Shown: positions 16,566 to 23,754 of the stretch, one piece after another | How positions within the stretch are numbered: the first letter of the stretch is position 1 | How the letters are laid out: every line of letters begins with the position of its first letter | Source of the DNA: Saprospiraceae bacterium | GTDB lineage: Bacteria; Bacteroidota; Bacteroidia; Chitinophagales; Saprospiraceae | Length of the DNA stretch: 32,190 nt | Direction of reading: 5' to 3' | Assembly (NCBI GenBank): GCA_020628085.1 | Contig: JAHDFQ010000031.1 | Span: 1-32,190, forward strand | The notes under the pieces: model-generated | The model's input: only the letters and a program-made list of their open reading frames with translations | Databases searched by the model: none | Told to the model about the DNA's origin: nothing | Program-made: the position numbers and the translations under genes

Positions 16566-19358
16566 CTAATGCGCTTCCAGCCAATTGTCACCCGTATCCA
16601 TACTCACCAAGATAGGAACTTTTAGATTTGGAATCGCATTTTTCATTTTTTCTTCAATAATTGGTCGGATAGTATCCAATTCATCTTTATGTGCATCAAA
16701 CACCAATTCATCGTGTACTTGAAGGATCATTTTTGTTTTAAAATTTCCTTCTTTCAGAGCCTGATGAACATTGACCATAGCAATCTTAATCATATCGGCA
16801 GCCGTTCCTTGAATCGGTGTATTAACAGCATTTCGTTCTGCATGTGAGCGAATCATTCCATTTTTAGAATTAATATCCCTCAAAAATCGACGTCGTCCCA
16901 TCAAGGTTGAAACGTAACCATTCTCACGAGCATATTCCACGGTGCTGTCCATATAAGATTTTAAACCACTATATTGTTTAAAATATTGTTCTATTAATGC
17001 ACTTGCTTCTGTTCTTTTTATATCCAATTGCTTAGAAAGATTGGTTGCTCCTGCACCATAAATGATACTAAAATTGACTGTTTTCGCTCGGTATCGCTGT
17101 ATTTTTGTGACTTCCTCGAACGGTACTTCAAAAATTCTGGCGGCTGTGGCACTGTGAATATCTTGTCCTTTTTGAAAAGCTTCCAACATCGCTTCATCGC
17201 CACTAATTTCAGCAATCAAACGCAATTCAATCTGAGAATAATCGGCTGCTAGCAATGTATATTCCGAATTTCTAGGAATAAAAGCTTCCCGTACTTTTGC
17301 ACCTTCTGGTGTTCGGATTGGAATGTTTTGAAGGTTTGGATTATTGGAACTCAATCGACCTGTTGCTGTCAAAGCTTGATTGAATGAACTGTGAATCCGA
17401 CCTGTTTTGGGGTTCATCATACGTGGCAAAGCATCGACATAGGTTGATTTGAGTTTTGCCAAACCTCTAAAGCGTAAAATATCTGCCACAATCGGATGAT
17501 CGACCGATAATTCCGTTAATTTTTCTTCGTTGGTAGAGTATTGACCTGTTTTGGTTTTTCTCCAACGATAGGGAATTTTAAGTTTATCAAACAATACCTC
17601 TCCTACTTGTTTCGGCGAAGCAATATTAAACTGCATTCCTGCATTTTCGTAGATATTATTTTCAAAATCTCGTATTTGAATCTCTAATTCTTTAGAATAT
17701 GTTTCTAAATAATCAGCATCAATATTAATTCCGTTGTATTCTAATTCGACCAAAGATTCCACTAAAGGAACTTCAATCGTTTGGTATAGTTCTTCTAAAT
17801 TATCTTCTTTCAGTTTGGGTGCCAGGACATCCTTTAATTGCATAGTTATGTCAGCATCTTCACAGGCATAATCGACCACTCGCTCGACTGCGATATCGCC
17901 CATATTGAGCTGATTTTTCCCTTTTTTACCAATTAAAGTTGTGATGGAAATCGGTTGATATTTGAGATAGGTTTCCGCCAAATAATCCATATTATGACGC
18001 AATTCTGGTTCAATCAGATAATGCGCAATCATGGTATCAAACAAACTGCCTTTGACCTCAATTCCATGCCATTTCAACACGATCATATCGTATTTTAAGT
18101 TTTGCCCAATCTTTTCGATGGCTTCATTTTCTAACAATGGCTTAAATTCCGATAAGATTGTGTTGGTTGCTTCTCTATCTTTCGGTAACGGAACATACCA
18201 CGCTTCCCCTTTTTCGATAGCAAAGGACATTCCGACCAGCTCCGCCTCATTTGGGTCAATAGAAGTCGTTTCCGTATCAAAACAAATACTCTTTGCAACA
18301 GATAATACATCAATTAAAGCAGTTCTTTTTTCAATCGTATCCACCAAATGATATCGGTGTTCGGTATTATTAATATTGAGATCTGCTACTGAATGTTCGG
18401 CAGGTTTTGCAAAGTTTTTCCGAGGCTTTGTCGATTTGACAGTGCCCCCAAATAAATCTTTTTGAGCGTTTTCGTCCTCGATTGGTGTACCCAAAATAGA
18501 CTTTGCTAGTGAACGAAATTCCAAGTCTTTGAAAATCGCACTAAGTTCTTCTTTGTTCAGTTCAGACATTTTATAATCTTCCGCATCAAATTGAATCGGA
18601 ACGTTCAAATCTATCGTCGCTAGCTGTTTAGATAGGCGTCCTTGATCTGCAAAGGTTTCTACTTTTTCCTTTTGCTTCCCTTTTAACTGATCTGTATTTT
18701 CTAATAATCCTTCAATAGAACCAAACTTTGCCAATAATTTTACGGCTGTTTTTGCACCAATTCCAGGAATACCAGGAATATTATCGACTGCATCCCCTTG
18801 TAAACCCAAGACGTCAATCACTTGCTCTACTCGTTCTATTTGCCACTTTTCCAGTACTTCGGGAACGCCCAGTATTTCTACTCCATTTCCCATTCTTGCG
18901 GGCTTATACATAAAAATATTTTCAGAAACCAGTTGAGCGTAATCCTTATCTGGCGTCACCATATACACTTTAAAACCTTCTTTCTCAGCCTGTTTAGCAA
19001 TTGTTCCGATCACATCATCCGCCTCGTAACCAGCTTTTTCAATAATTGGTATATTAAAACCTTTAATAATAGATCGAATATAAGGAAAAGCCGTTGTAAT
19101 ATCTTCTGGTTGTGCCTCTCGATTCGCCTTGTAAGGTTCATACATTTCATGTCTAAAAGTCGGCTCACTTACATCAAATGAAACAGCAATGTGTGTGGGA
19201 TTTTGCTTACGAATCATTTCCCAAAGTGTCCGTACAAAACCTGTTATAGCAGAGGTATTCAGTCCTTTTGAATTGATAAGTGGGCGGGTGATGAATGCAT
19301 AATGTGCTCGATATACGAGTGCATGACCATCAAGGAGAAATAACTTTTTATCTGACAT
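16566..19358 (-). CDS. polA: DNA polymerase I
   Basis: This 930-residue enzyme has all three classical parts. An N-terminal 5'-3' exonuclease (about 1-290; conserved Asp cluster at YEADDVIG, TPDKDYAQL and GDAVDNIPG). A 3'-5' proofreading exonuclease (about 330-520) with intact motifs: DTET (Asp361, Glu363), NLKYD (Asp424) and YACED (Tyr497, Asp501). A family A polymerase domain (about 560-930) with DYSQIELR (706-713), the O-helix RAKTVNFSIIYG (757-768) and VHDELVF near the end. Unlike many bacterial PolA proteins, the proofreading site is not degenerate. It functions in Okazaki fragment processing and excision repair. Start MSDKKLFLLDGHALVYRA is typical. A -7-like box lies about 32 bases upstream. 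Confidence 0.97.
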   Translation of the reverse strand: MSDKKLFLLDGHALVYRAHYAFITRPLINSKGLNTSAITGFVRTLWEMIRKQNPTHIAVSFDVSEPTFRHEMYEPYKANREAQPEDITTAFPYIRSIIKGFNIPIIEKAGYEADDVIGTIAKQAEKEGFKVYMVTPDKDYAQLVSENIFMYKPARMGNGVEILGVPEVLEKWQIERVEQVIDVLGLQGDAVDNIPGIPGIGAKTAVKLLAKFGSIEGLLENTDQLKGKQKEKVETFADQGRLSKQLATIDLNVPIQFDAEDYKMSELNKEELSAIFKDLEFRSLAKSILGTPIEDENAQKDLFGGTVKSTKPRKNFAKPAEHSVADLNINNTEHRYHLVDTIEKRTALIDVLSVAKSICFDTETTSIDPNEAELVGMSFAIEKGEAWYVPLPKDREATNTILSEFKPLLENEAIEKIGQNLKYDMIVLKWHGIEVKGSLFDTMIAHYLIEPELRHNMDYLAETYLKYQPISITTLIGKKGKNQLNMGDIAVERVVDYACEDADITMQLKDVLAPKLKEDNLEELYQTIEVPLVESLVELEYNGINIDADYLETYSKELEIQIRDFENNIYENAGMQFNIASPKQVGEVLFDKLKIPYRWRKTKTGQYSTNEEKLTELSVDHPIVADILRFRGLAKLKSTYVDALPRMMNPKTGRIHSSFNQALTATGRLSSNNPNLQNIPIRTPEGAKVREAFIPRNSEYTLLAADYSQIELRLIAEISGDEAMLEAFQKGQDIHSATAARIFEVPFEEVTKIQRYRAKTVNFSIIYGAGATNLSKQLDIKRTEASALIEQYFKQYSGLKSYMDSTVEYARENGYVSTLMGRRRFLRDINSKNGMIRSHAERNAVNTPIQGTAADMIKIAMVNVHQALKEGNFKTKMILQVHDELVFDAHKDELDTIRPIIEEKMKNAIPNLKVPILVSMDTGDNWLEAH

Positions 19359-19389
19359 GTATGTGGTTTGATTTGAGGTTGCAAGATAA

Positions 19390-19397
19390 CAAAAATA
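19390..19397 (-). promoter_or_regulatory. Candidate -7 promoter element of polA
   Basis: Read on the minus strand the sequence is TATTTTTG, an exact match to TAnnTTTG, about 31 bases before the polA ATG. This would give a 5' leader of about 25 bases. No TTG at the -33 position is visible. Confidence 0.4.
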
Positions 19398-19533
19398 AAC
19401 TGTTAGAAAAGTAAGGGTAACGTAAAGAATATATGATTTATCGAAGTTGATAGGACAATTTTAAAATACTAGAATCTTGTTCAATATAGTCAGGTAAACA
19501 TTGATTGTGATAATTCTCAAAGGCCGCAAATTG

Positions 19534-19569
19534 ATGTATTTGTTCTGAAAGAACAAATACATTTTTTTT
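19534..19569 (+). terminator. Orphan plus-strand intrinsic terminator
   Basis: The arms ATGTATTTGTTCT (19534-19546) and its exact complement (19550-19562) form a perfect 13-bp stem with a GAA loop, followed directly by eight T's. It points to the plus strand, yet both flanking genes are on the minus strand, so it has no visible client gene. Confidence 0.6.
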
Positions 19570-19663
19570 GGTTGAGTATCAAGTATTATCTTTTTGATAG
19601 AGATACGACACAATAAATTTATCGCACTAAAGTGTGAGGTTTTATACCTCTTTTGAGACTAAC

Positions 19664-19706
19664 AAAATTAAAAAGTGCAAATAAGCAATTACGCCTATTT
19701 GCACTT
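19664..19706 (-). terminator. Intrinsic terminator of the reductase operon
   Basis: The arms at 19673-19686 and 19693-19706 pair over 14 positions with one mismatch. Read on the minus strand the stem is followed by TTTTAATTTTG, placing it 37 bases after the reductase stop codon. Confidence 0.75.
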
Positions 19707-19742
19707 CAATTGTATCCATTTAAAATCAATTATCTTATTATA

Positions 19743-20612
19743 TTATGACTGCATTCCTTCTAAAGATTGATGAATAGCTGCGAAATCAGAACGGCTTAAC
19801 CCTTCTTGAATAGCTTTAGCATATAAATCCTTAGTTAAACTTGCCAAGAATAAGGGATGCTGATGTTCATATGCCGTTGTTGTTGCCAATTGTAAATCTT
19901 TATACATCCATTCCAATGGAAATTGAACCTCGTAGTCATCTGATTCTATCATTTTTGCTTTAAACTTCGTGAAGGGTGCAGCTACGACCAAATTTGGAAG
20001 CATATCTAATAAAAACTGTTTGTCCAGACCCATTTTTTCACCCAAAAGAATAGATTCTGAAAATATAACCATGGATTGTGCTAATAATAAATTCACCAGC
20101 ATTTTAAAACTTGATCCTTTTCCAACTTCACCCACCTGCATCGTTTTCTTTCCCATCATGGCTAGATAAGGTTCTATTATTTCTAATTGTGCTTTTTTTG
20201 CACCTACAAAAAACACCAATTCAGCATTTTCAGCATGTGGTTTTGTTCCTGCTACAGGCGCATCTACAAAGTGAACATTTCGTTTTGCAGCTTCTTTAGC
20301 CATTTGAGCTGTAAATGACGGATTGACTGTACTGCAATCTACCCAAATTGCGCCCTTTTGAATGTAATCAATGGCTTTATGATCGTCCAAAAACACTGAT
20401 TGTACTACTTCTGGAGTTGATAACATACTAAAAATAATATTTGCGTCTTTTACCGTTTTCTCAATAGATTCTCCAGCAGTAGCCCCCAACTCCACCAACT
20501 TTTGGACGGGTGCTTGGCTTCTGTTGTAGACTGTTATTTTTACGTTGTTTTTTAGTAAATTGGTAGCCATCCGACTTCCCATTATTCCTAGTCCTATGAA
20601 TGCGATTTTCAT
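19743..20612 (-). CDS. NAD(P)-dependent beta-hydroxyacid dehydrogenase family reductase (GLYR/3-HIBADH type)
   Basis: This 289-residue protein has an N-terminal Rossmann fold (FIGLGIMGSRMATNLL, residues 5-20), the substrate motif DAPVAGTKPHAENAE (117-131), and the catalytic lysine in GKGSSFKMLVN (Lys170, Asn174), followed by the all-helical C-terminal domain. The APVxGTKxxAExAxL variant and the NRS after the second strand (residues 30-32, expected to favour NADPH) resemble glyoxylate/succinic semialdehyde reductases more than valine-pathway 3-hydroxyisobutyrate dehydrogenase. The actual substrate is unknown. Its ATG overlaps the stop codon of the preceding gene (TAATG), so the two are translationally coupled. 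Confidence 0.88.
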   Translation of the reverse strand: MKIAFIGLGIMGSRMATNLLKNNVKITVYNRSQAPVQKLVELGATAGESIEKTVKDANIIFSMLSTPEVVQSVFLDDHKAIDYIQKGAIWVDCSTVNPSFTAQMAKEAAKRNVHFVDAPVAGTKPHAENAELVFFVGAKKAQLEIIEPYLAMMGKKTMQVGEVGKGSSFKMLVNLLLAQSMVIFSESILLGEKMGLDKQFLLDMLPNLVVAAPFTKFKAKMIESDDYEVQFPLEWMYKDLQLATTTAYEHQHPLFLASLTKDLYAKAIQEGLSRSDFAAIHQSLEGMQS

Positions 20613-21505
20613 TATAAATTATTTTTTATATTATTTAAAAATTTGTTTTGAAAAGCGTCGAAGGTCGTGCTCAATTTAGTTTCATTTTGTGGAAGAGCAT
20701 TATAATAAGTCGTAAAACTGACCTTAGATTGTTTATCATTTAGCTTGATAACTTTCTGAATAGCTAGATAATTTTGAAGCGGCATTGGTGTTTTTGTCAT
20801 AACATACATCAATTCCATAGATTCAGTATTGAAATATGTCATGTCTTCTTTGACTATGGTGTTATTATGCAATAATATATTCCAAGTCGCATAGATACCT
20901 TTTCCTATAACTTTAGTGTCTTTTACTACATCAGGAACTAATTTGGGTAAGTTTTTAAAATCACTAATTAGTATCCAAACTTTTTCGGCATTCTGTTCAA
21001 CGATAATAGAGTTTTCCACCTTAAAAGATTGAAAATTATCTTGAGCAGAACTGCTAAAACTACAAATAACACATAGAATAAATATTCCTAGAGTCCTCTT
21101 GGTAATATTGTTACTTGTATAAATCTGATCGTGTTTTAAAATTGAATTGACTTTTTTTATTTGTGAAAGACTTAATAGTACATAAAAGATAGTAGGAACT
21201 AACCATATTCCATTTCCAATAAAATCGTGAGCTATGTGAAATACCACAATATTAAAAATGATAACTCCCTGAAGCATCCAGCCCAGCAATCGCAATTTTG
21301 GTATAAATAGTAATACACCTCCAATAATTTCAACTATTCCCACAATAGCATAGAGATAGGAAGAAAACATAGCACCCATAAATTGCTGTGCAATCGGATC
21401 ATCGGGTGGTTCGACAGCTATGAATCCCAAAAACTTGTTTAGTCCAAAAATAATCATAAGAATCCCGAGAAGTGTTGCACTTCCTGTTTCAATATACTTT
21501 TTCAT
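20612..21505 (-). CDS. DoxX-like membrane protein fused to an exported SRPBCC (polyketide-cyclase/START-like) domain
   Basis: This protein is 297 residues when started at the ATG at 21505. The first 120 residues form a four-helix DoxX-like module (GSATLLGILMIIFGLNKFLGF; GIVEIIGGVLLFIPKLRLLG; later HIAHDFIGNGIWLVPTIFYVLL). Then comes TKRTLGIFILCVICSFSSSAQ, which looks exactly like a complete signal peptide with a cleavage site. The last 150 residues form an SRPBCC fold (VEQNAEKVWILISDFKNLPKLVPDVV). The topology predicts the SRPBCC domain outside the cytoplasm, either tethered or released by signal peptidase. The TTG at 21514 is rejected as start because it lies in a TAAATTTG box. It is coupled to the reductase gene. 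Confidence 0.75.
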   Translation of the reverse strand: MKKYIETGSATLLGILMIIFGLNKFLGFIAVEPPDDPIAQQFMGAMFSSYLYAIVGIVEIIGGVLLFIPKLRLLGWMLQGVIIFNIVVFHIAHDFIGNGIWLVPTIFYVLLSLSQIKKVNSILKHDQIYTSNNITKRTLGIFILCVICSFSSSAQDNFQSFKVENSIIVEQNAEKVWILISDFKNLPKLVPDVVKDTKVIGKGIYATWNILLHNNTIVKEDMTYFNTESMELMYVMTKTPMPLQNYLAIQKVIKLNDKQSKVSFTTYYNALPQNETKLSTTFDAFQNKFLNNIKNNL

Positions 21506-21511
21506 TTGTAT

Positions 21512-21519
21512 CAAATTTA
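21512..21519 (-). promoter_or_regulatory. -7 promoter element of the DoxX-SRPBCC/reductase operon
   Basis: On the minus strand this reads TAAATTTG, an exact TAnnTTTG match ending 6 bases before the ATG at 21505, again implying a leaderless or very short leader. Confidence 0.5.
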
Positions 21520-21546
21520 GATTTAAAAATCTGGTGCCGTAACACC
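21519..21546. promoter_or_regulatory. Two adjacent inverted repeats, possible operator
   Basis: AGATTT-AA-AAATCT (21519-21532) is directly followed by GGTG-ccgtaa-CACC (21533-21546). They abut the -7 box of the DoxX-SRPBCC operon, where a regulator such as the neighbouring AraC-type protein could bind. Function is inferred from position only. Confidence 0.35.
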
Positions 21547-21645
21547 CCTTGTTTAATACAAATGTCTATCGAAAAGATTGACTAAACTATCTTAGAAAAG
21601 TCAGGAATACCAATTTTGCGTCAATATAGTTAACCCGATATTCAA

Positions 21646-22527
21646 TTAATTGGATAAAAAATTACGATTTTTAGAAAGCATATATTGTTTGGGAGATAGG
21701 CCGACGTGATTTTTAAATTCTTTAATGAAATAAGAAATATTTTCATAACCCACTTCAAATGCCAATTGAGTTACACTCCATTCTTTTTCTTCAAGTAAAT
21801 GTATCGCTTTTTCTATTCGCTTTTCTTTGAGCCACTTTTTAGGTGTTGTATCGAATTGTTCTTTAAAATCTCGTCTAAATGTACTAATACTTCGACCCGT
21901 TAAATAAGCATAGTCTTCAATTTTGAGAGGTTTATCAAAGTTGTTTTGTATGAATTGTTTAATATTACGCTTGCTAGGTAAGGTTAGTTGAAAAATAAAT
22001 TCTACAAACTCCTGATCCGTAACCAACTCATTTATAAGATGTAAGAGTTCTAAAATTTTAATATTAAGAAATGTCTTGTCCTGTATTTTATTAGGTTGGT
22101 AAATTTGTATAAGGGAGGTTGCAAAAAAACTAATGGTTGGATTAACCCCAATTTTCAAAAATTCAGGAATATTTTTTTTTGCGATTTCTCGAACGCTCGC
22201 TGTGGATAAAAACTGCTCCAAAGTGGTATCATTAAAATAAAAAAGCAAGCTATGGAAATAGCCTTCAACTGGTACTAAATCCGTGATATGGTATAATCCT
22301 CTTGGAATAAATAAAATCTCACCCGCATGAATAGTAATCGTTTTTTCTTCGTAGGTTTTGATTTTTTGCTGTCCTTTTAATAATATTGAAATCACATGAT
22401 TAGAAATATAACCTTCTCGTTCATATAAAGAGGTGGATAGTTTCTTTTCCAAAATACATACATTCCCATCTCTCAAGAGCGTTTTTACTTCGGGATTCCC
22501 AAACAATCGTTGTGGTATTAGTATCAT
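21646..22527 (-). CDS. AraC family transcriptional regulator with cupin-type sensor domain
   Basis: This regulator is 293 residues when started at the ATG at 22527 (MILIPQRLFGNPEV); the longer start at 22566 is a TTG and adds 13 non-family residues. The N-terminal 170 residues form a cupin-like sensor (NHVISILLKGQQKI, AGEILFIPRGLYHIT). The C-terminal 100 residues hold the paired helix-turn-helix of AraC proteins: IEDYAYLTGRSISTFRRDFKEQF and VTQLAFEVGYENISYFIKEFK, then GLSPKQYM. It resembles the ExsA-type AraC group. It lies 140 bases upstream of the DoxX-SRPBCC/reductase operon on the same strand, which makes that operon its most likely target; the inducer is unknown. Confidence 0.88.
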   Translation of the reverse strand: MILIPQRLFGNPEVKTLLRDGNVCILEKKLSTSLYEREGYISNHVISILLKGQQKIKTYEEKTITIHAGEILFIPRGLYHITDLVPVEGYFHSLLFYFNDTTLEQFLSTASVREIAKKNIPEFLKIGVNPTISFFATSLIQIYQPNKIQDKTFLNIKILELLHLINELVTDQEFVEFIFQLTLPSKRNIKQFIQNNFDKPLKIEDYAYLTGRSISTFRRDFKEQFDTTPKKWLKEKRIEKAIHLLEEKEWSVTQLAFEVGYENISYFIKEFKNHVGLSPKQYMLSKNRNFLSN

Positions 22528-22610
22528 CTTTTTACGATTCAATTTCGTTATTATTTGGAATAACAAATACGCCTAAATATCTAAAAATAGCACTTTTCGA
22601 CCATTATTAT

Positions 22611-22650
22611 AAATAAAAAAGGCATCAATACAATTGTACTGATACCTTTT
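22611..22650 (-). terminator. Intrinsic terminator of the transaldolase gene
   Basis: The arms at about 22617-22631 and 22636-22650 (AAAAGGCATCAATAC and its near complement) form a stem with two mismatches. Read on the minus strand it is followed by TTTTTTATTT. It separates the transaldolase from the AraC-type gene. Confidence 0.65.
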
Positions 22651-22676
22651 GAGTATTATGCTTTTATGATAGTTTT

Positions 22677-23333
22677 TTAGCTATTCGCCTTTGCGTGATC
22701 GGCTAAAAACTTTTCTAATCCAATATCTGTTAGAGGATGTTTTAATAAGCCTAAAATAGAACTTAGTGGACAGGTTACGATGTCAGCACCATTTTGTGCA
22801 GCGTCAACAATATGCTTAGAACTACGAACTGAAGCTGCTAAGATCTCTGTTTCAAACCCTTGAATCGCATAAATTTCTGCAATTTGATGGATCAAACCCA
22901 TTCCATCCCAGTTTAAATCATCAATTCGTCCAATGAAAGGTGACAAATACGTTGCCCCTGCCTTGGCAGCCAAAATAGCTTGTCCTGCTGAAAAAACAAG
23001 CGTACAATTGGTGCGAATACCATTATCGGTAAACCAACGAATGGCTTTGATACCGTCTTTAATCATAGGCACTTTTACAACAATGTTGGGTGCAATTTCA
23101 GCTAATTCTTGTCCTTCCTTAACCATTCCTTCAAAATCCGTAGAAATCACTTCGGCACTTACATCACCGTCAACGATCTCACAGATTGCTCTGTAGTGAT
23201 TCATAACATTTTCACGACCAGATATACCTTCTTTTGCCATCAAAGATGGATTAGTCGTTACACCATCTAATACACCTAAATCATTAGCTTCTTTAATTTG
23301 TTCTAGGTTGGCGGTATCTACAAAAAATTTCAT
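22677..23333 (-). CDS. Transaldolase, small (TalC/fructose-6-phosphate-aldolase-like) type
   Basis: This 218-residue Schiff-base aldolase belongs to the short transaldolase subfamily that works in the non-oxidative pentose phosphate pathway, moving a dihydroxyacetone unit between sugar phosphates. Visible catalytic residues are Asp6 (FVDTAN), the VTTNPSL loop, and Lys87 in NIVVKVPM, which forms the Schiff base. Two positions separate transaldolases from fructose-6-phosphate aldolase: E. coli FsaA has Gln59 and Tyr131, whereas here they are Glu61 (SAEVIST) and Phe133 (LSPFIGRID), which favours true transaldolase activity. Length and start are normal for the family. The SRP RNA gene lies upstream on the same strand. 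Confidence 0.93.
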   Translation of the reverse strand: MKFFVDTANLEQIKEANDLGVLDGVTTNPSLMAKEGISGRENVMNHYRAICEIVDGDVSAEVISTDFEGMVKEGQELAEIAPNIVVKVPMIKDGIKAIRWFTDNGIRTNCTLVFSAGQAILAAKAGATYLSPFIGRIDDLNWDGMGLIHQIAEIYAIQGFETEILAASVRSSKHIVDAAQNGADIVTCPLSSILGLLKHPLTDIGLEKFLADHAKANS

Positions 23334-23497
23334 ATTGAAAGATGATTTAAGGTTGGTTAATCGAATAAAATGTTACAAATACATATATAACGGTAAAACA
23401 GAATATGAACTTCTATTCATAAATAAATGTTCAGGTTAAAAACCATCCCATCAAAATTAACCGTATATTTAATAGAAATTTGTTTACAAATAAGAAT

Positions 23498-23590
23498 GGT
23501 GAGAAGCCACATCGAACTGCTCAACTTTCTACCCTTGCTTCGTCTCCGACCTGGGGGAATTCAAAAGGAGCTAGCCATGCGACCCTCACC
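23498..23590 (-). ncRNA. ffs: Signal recognition particle RNA (small bacterial type)
   Basis: Read on the minus strand, the 93-base segment closes with GGTGAG at its 5' end (23590-23585) and CTCACC at its 3' end (23503-23498). Inner helices pair CGCAT with ATGTG, CTC with GAG and CTTT with AAAG. The apex is the conserved SRP domain IV: CCAGG on the 5' side, a TCG/CGA stem with a GAGA tetraloop (23543-23546), then AGCAAGGG on the 3' side. This is the signature that binds the Ffh M domain in co-translational membrane targeting. There is no Alu domain, as in most bacteria. A -7 box lies just upstream. The plus-strand open frames across it are not genes. True ends may extend a few bases. Confidence 0.9.
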
Positions 23591-23595
23591 AAGCG

Positions 23596-23603
23596 CAAAT
23601 TTA
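23596..23603 (-). promoter_or_regulatory. -7 promoter element of the SRP RNA gene
   Basis: On the minus strand this reads TAAATTTG, an exact TAnnTTTG match, ending 6 bases before the first base of the closing stem. That is the spacing expected between a -7 box and a transcription start. Confidence 0.55.
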
Positions 23604-23754
23604 TATCTTTTTTTATAAAAAAAAAGGATTACGTAAAAAAAATATTTTTCATTAAGATAGATTGTGTAAATTTACAAGCACATAGTAACTGATAATCAAT
23701 GATTTGATTCCATAAAACTGATTTAATTATTAATTCCATTTTTATTATAAAACC

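Larger units (their letters stand above)
19359..19742. other. Gap between polA and the reductase gene
   Basis: This 384-base stretch has no credible coding frame (the longest plus-strand frames are under 20 codons). It holds the polA promoter candidate, a perfect plus-strand hairpin with T-tail at 19534-19569, and the minus-strand terminator of the reductase gene at 19664-19706. Confidence 0.6.

Noticed and set aside
18822-19181. Plus-strand 119-codon frame inside polA
   Set aside because: It lies fully within the conserved 5'-3' exonuclease region of polA and has a shadow-type composition.
19534-19569. Hairpin considered as the terminator of the minus-strand reductase gene
   Set aside because: The T-run lies on the plus-strand side; a better minus-strand terminator exists at 19664-19706.
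22528-22566. Longer AraC-type start at a TTG, adding 13 residues
   Set aside because: The ATG at 22527 begins a family-like N-terminus and needs no rare start codon.
23427-23692. Two overlapping plus-strand open frames of 63 and 70 codons
   Set aside because: They cross the structured SRP RNA on the other strand; their composition is not protein-like and no start context is seen.
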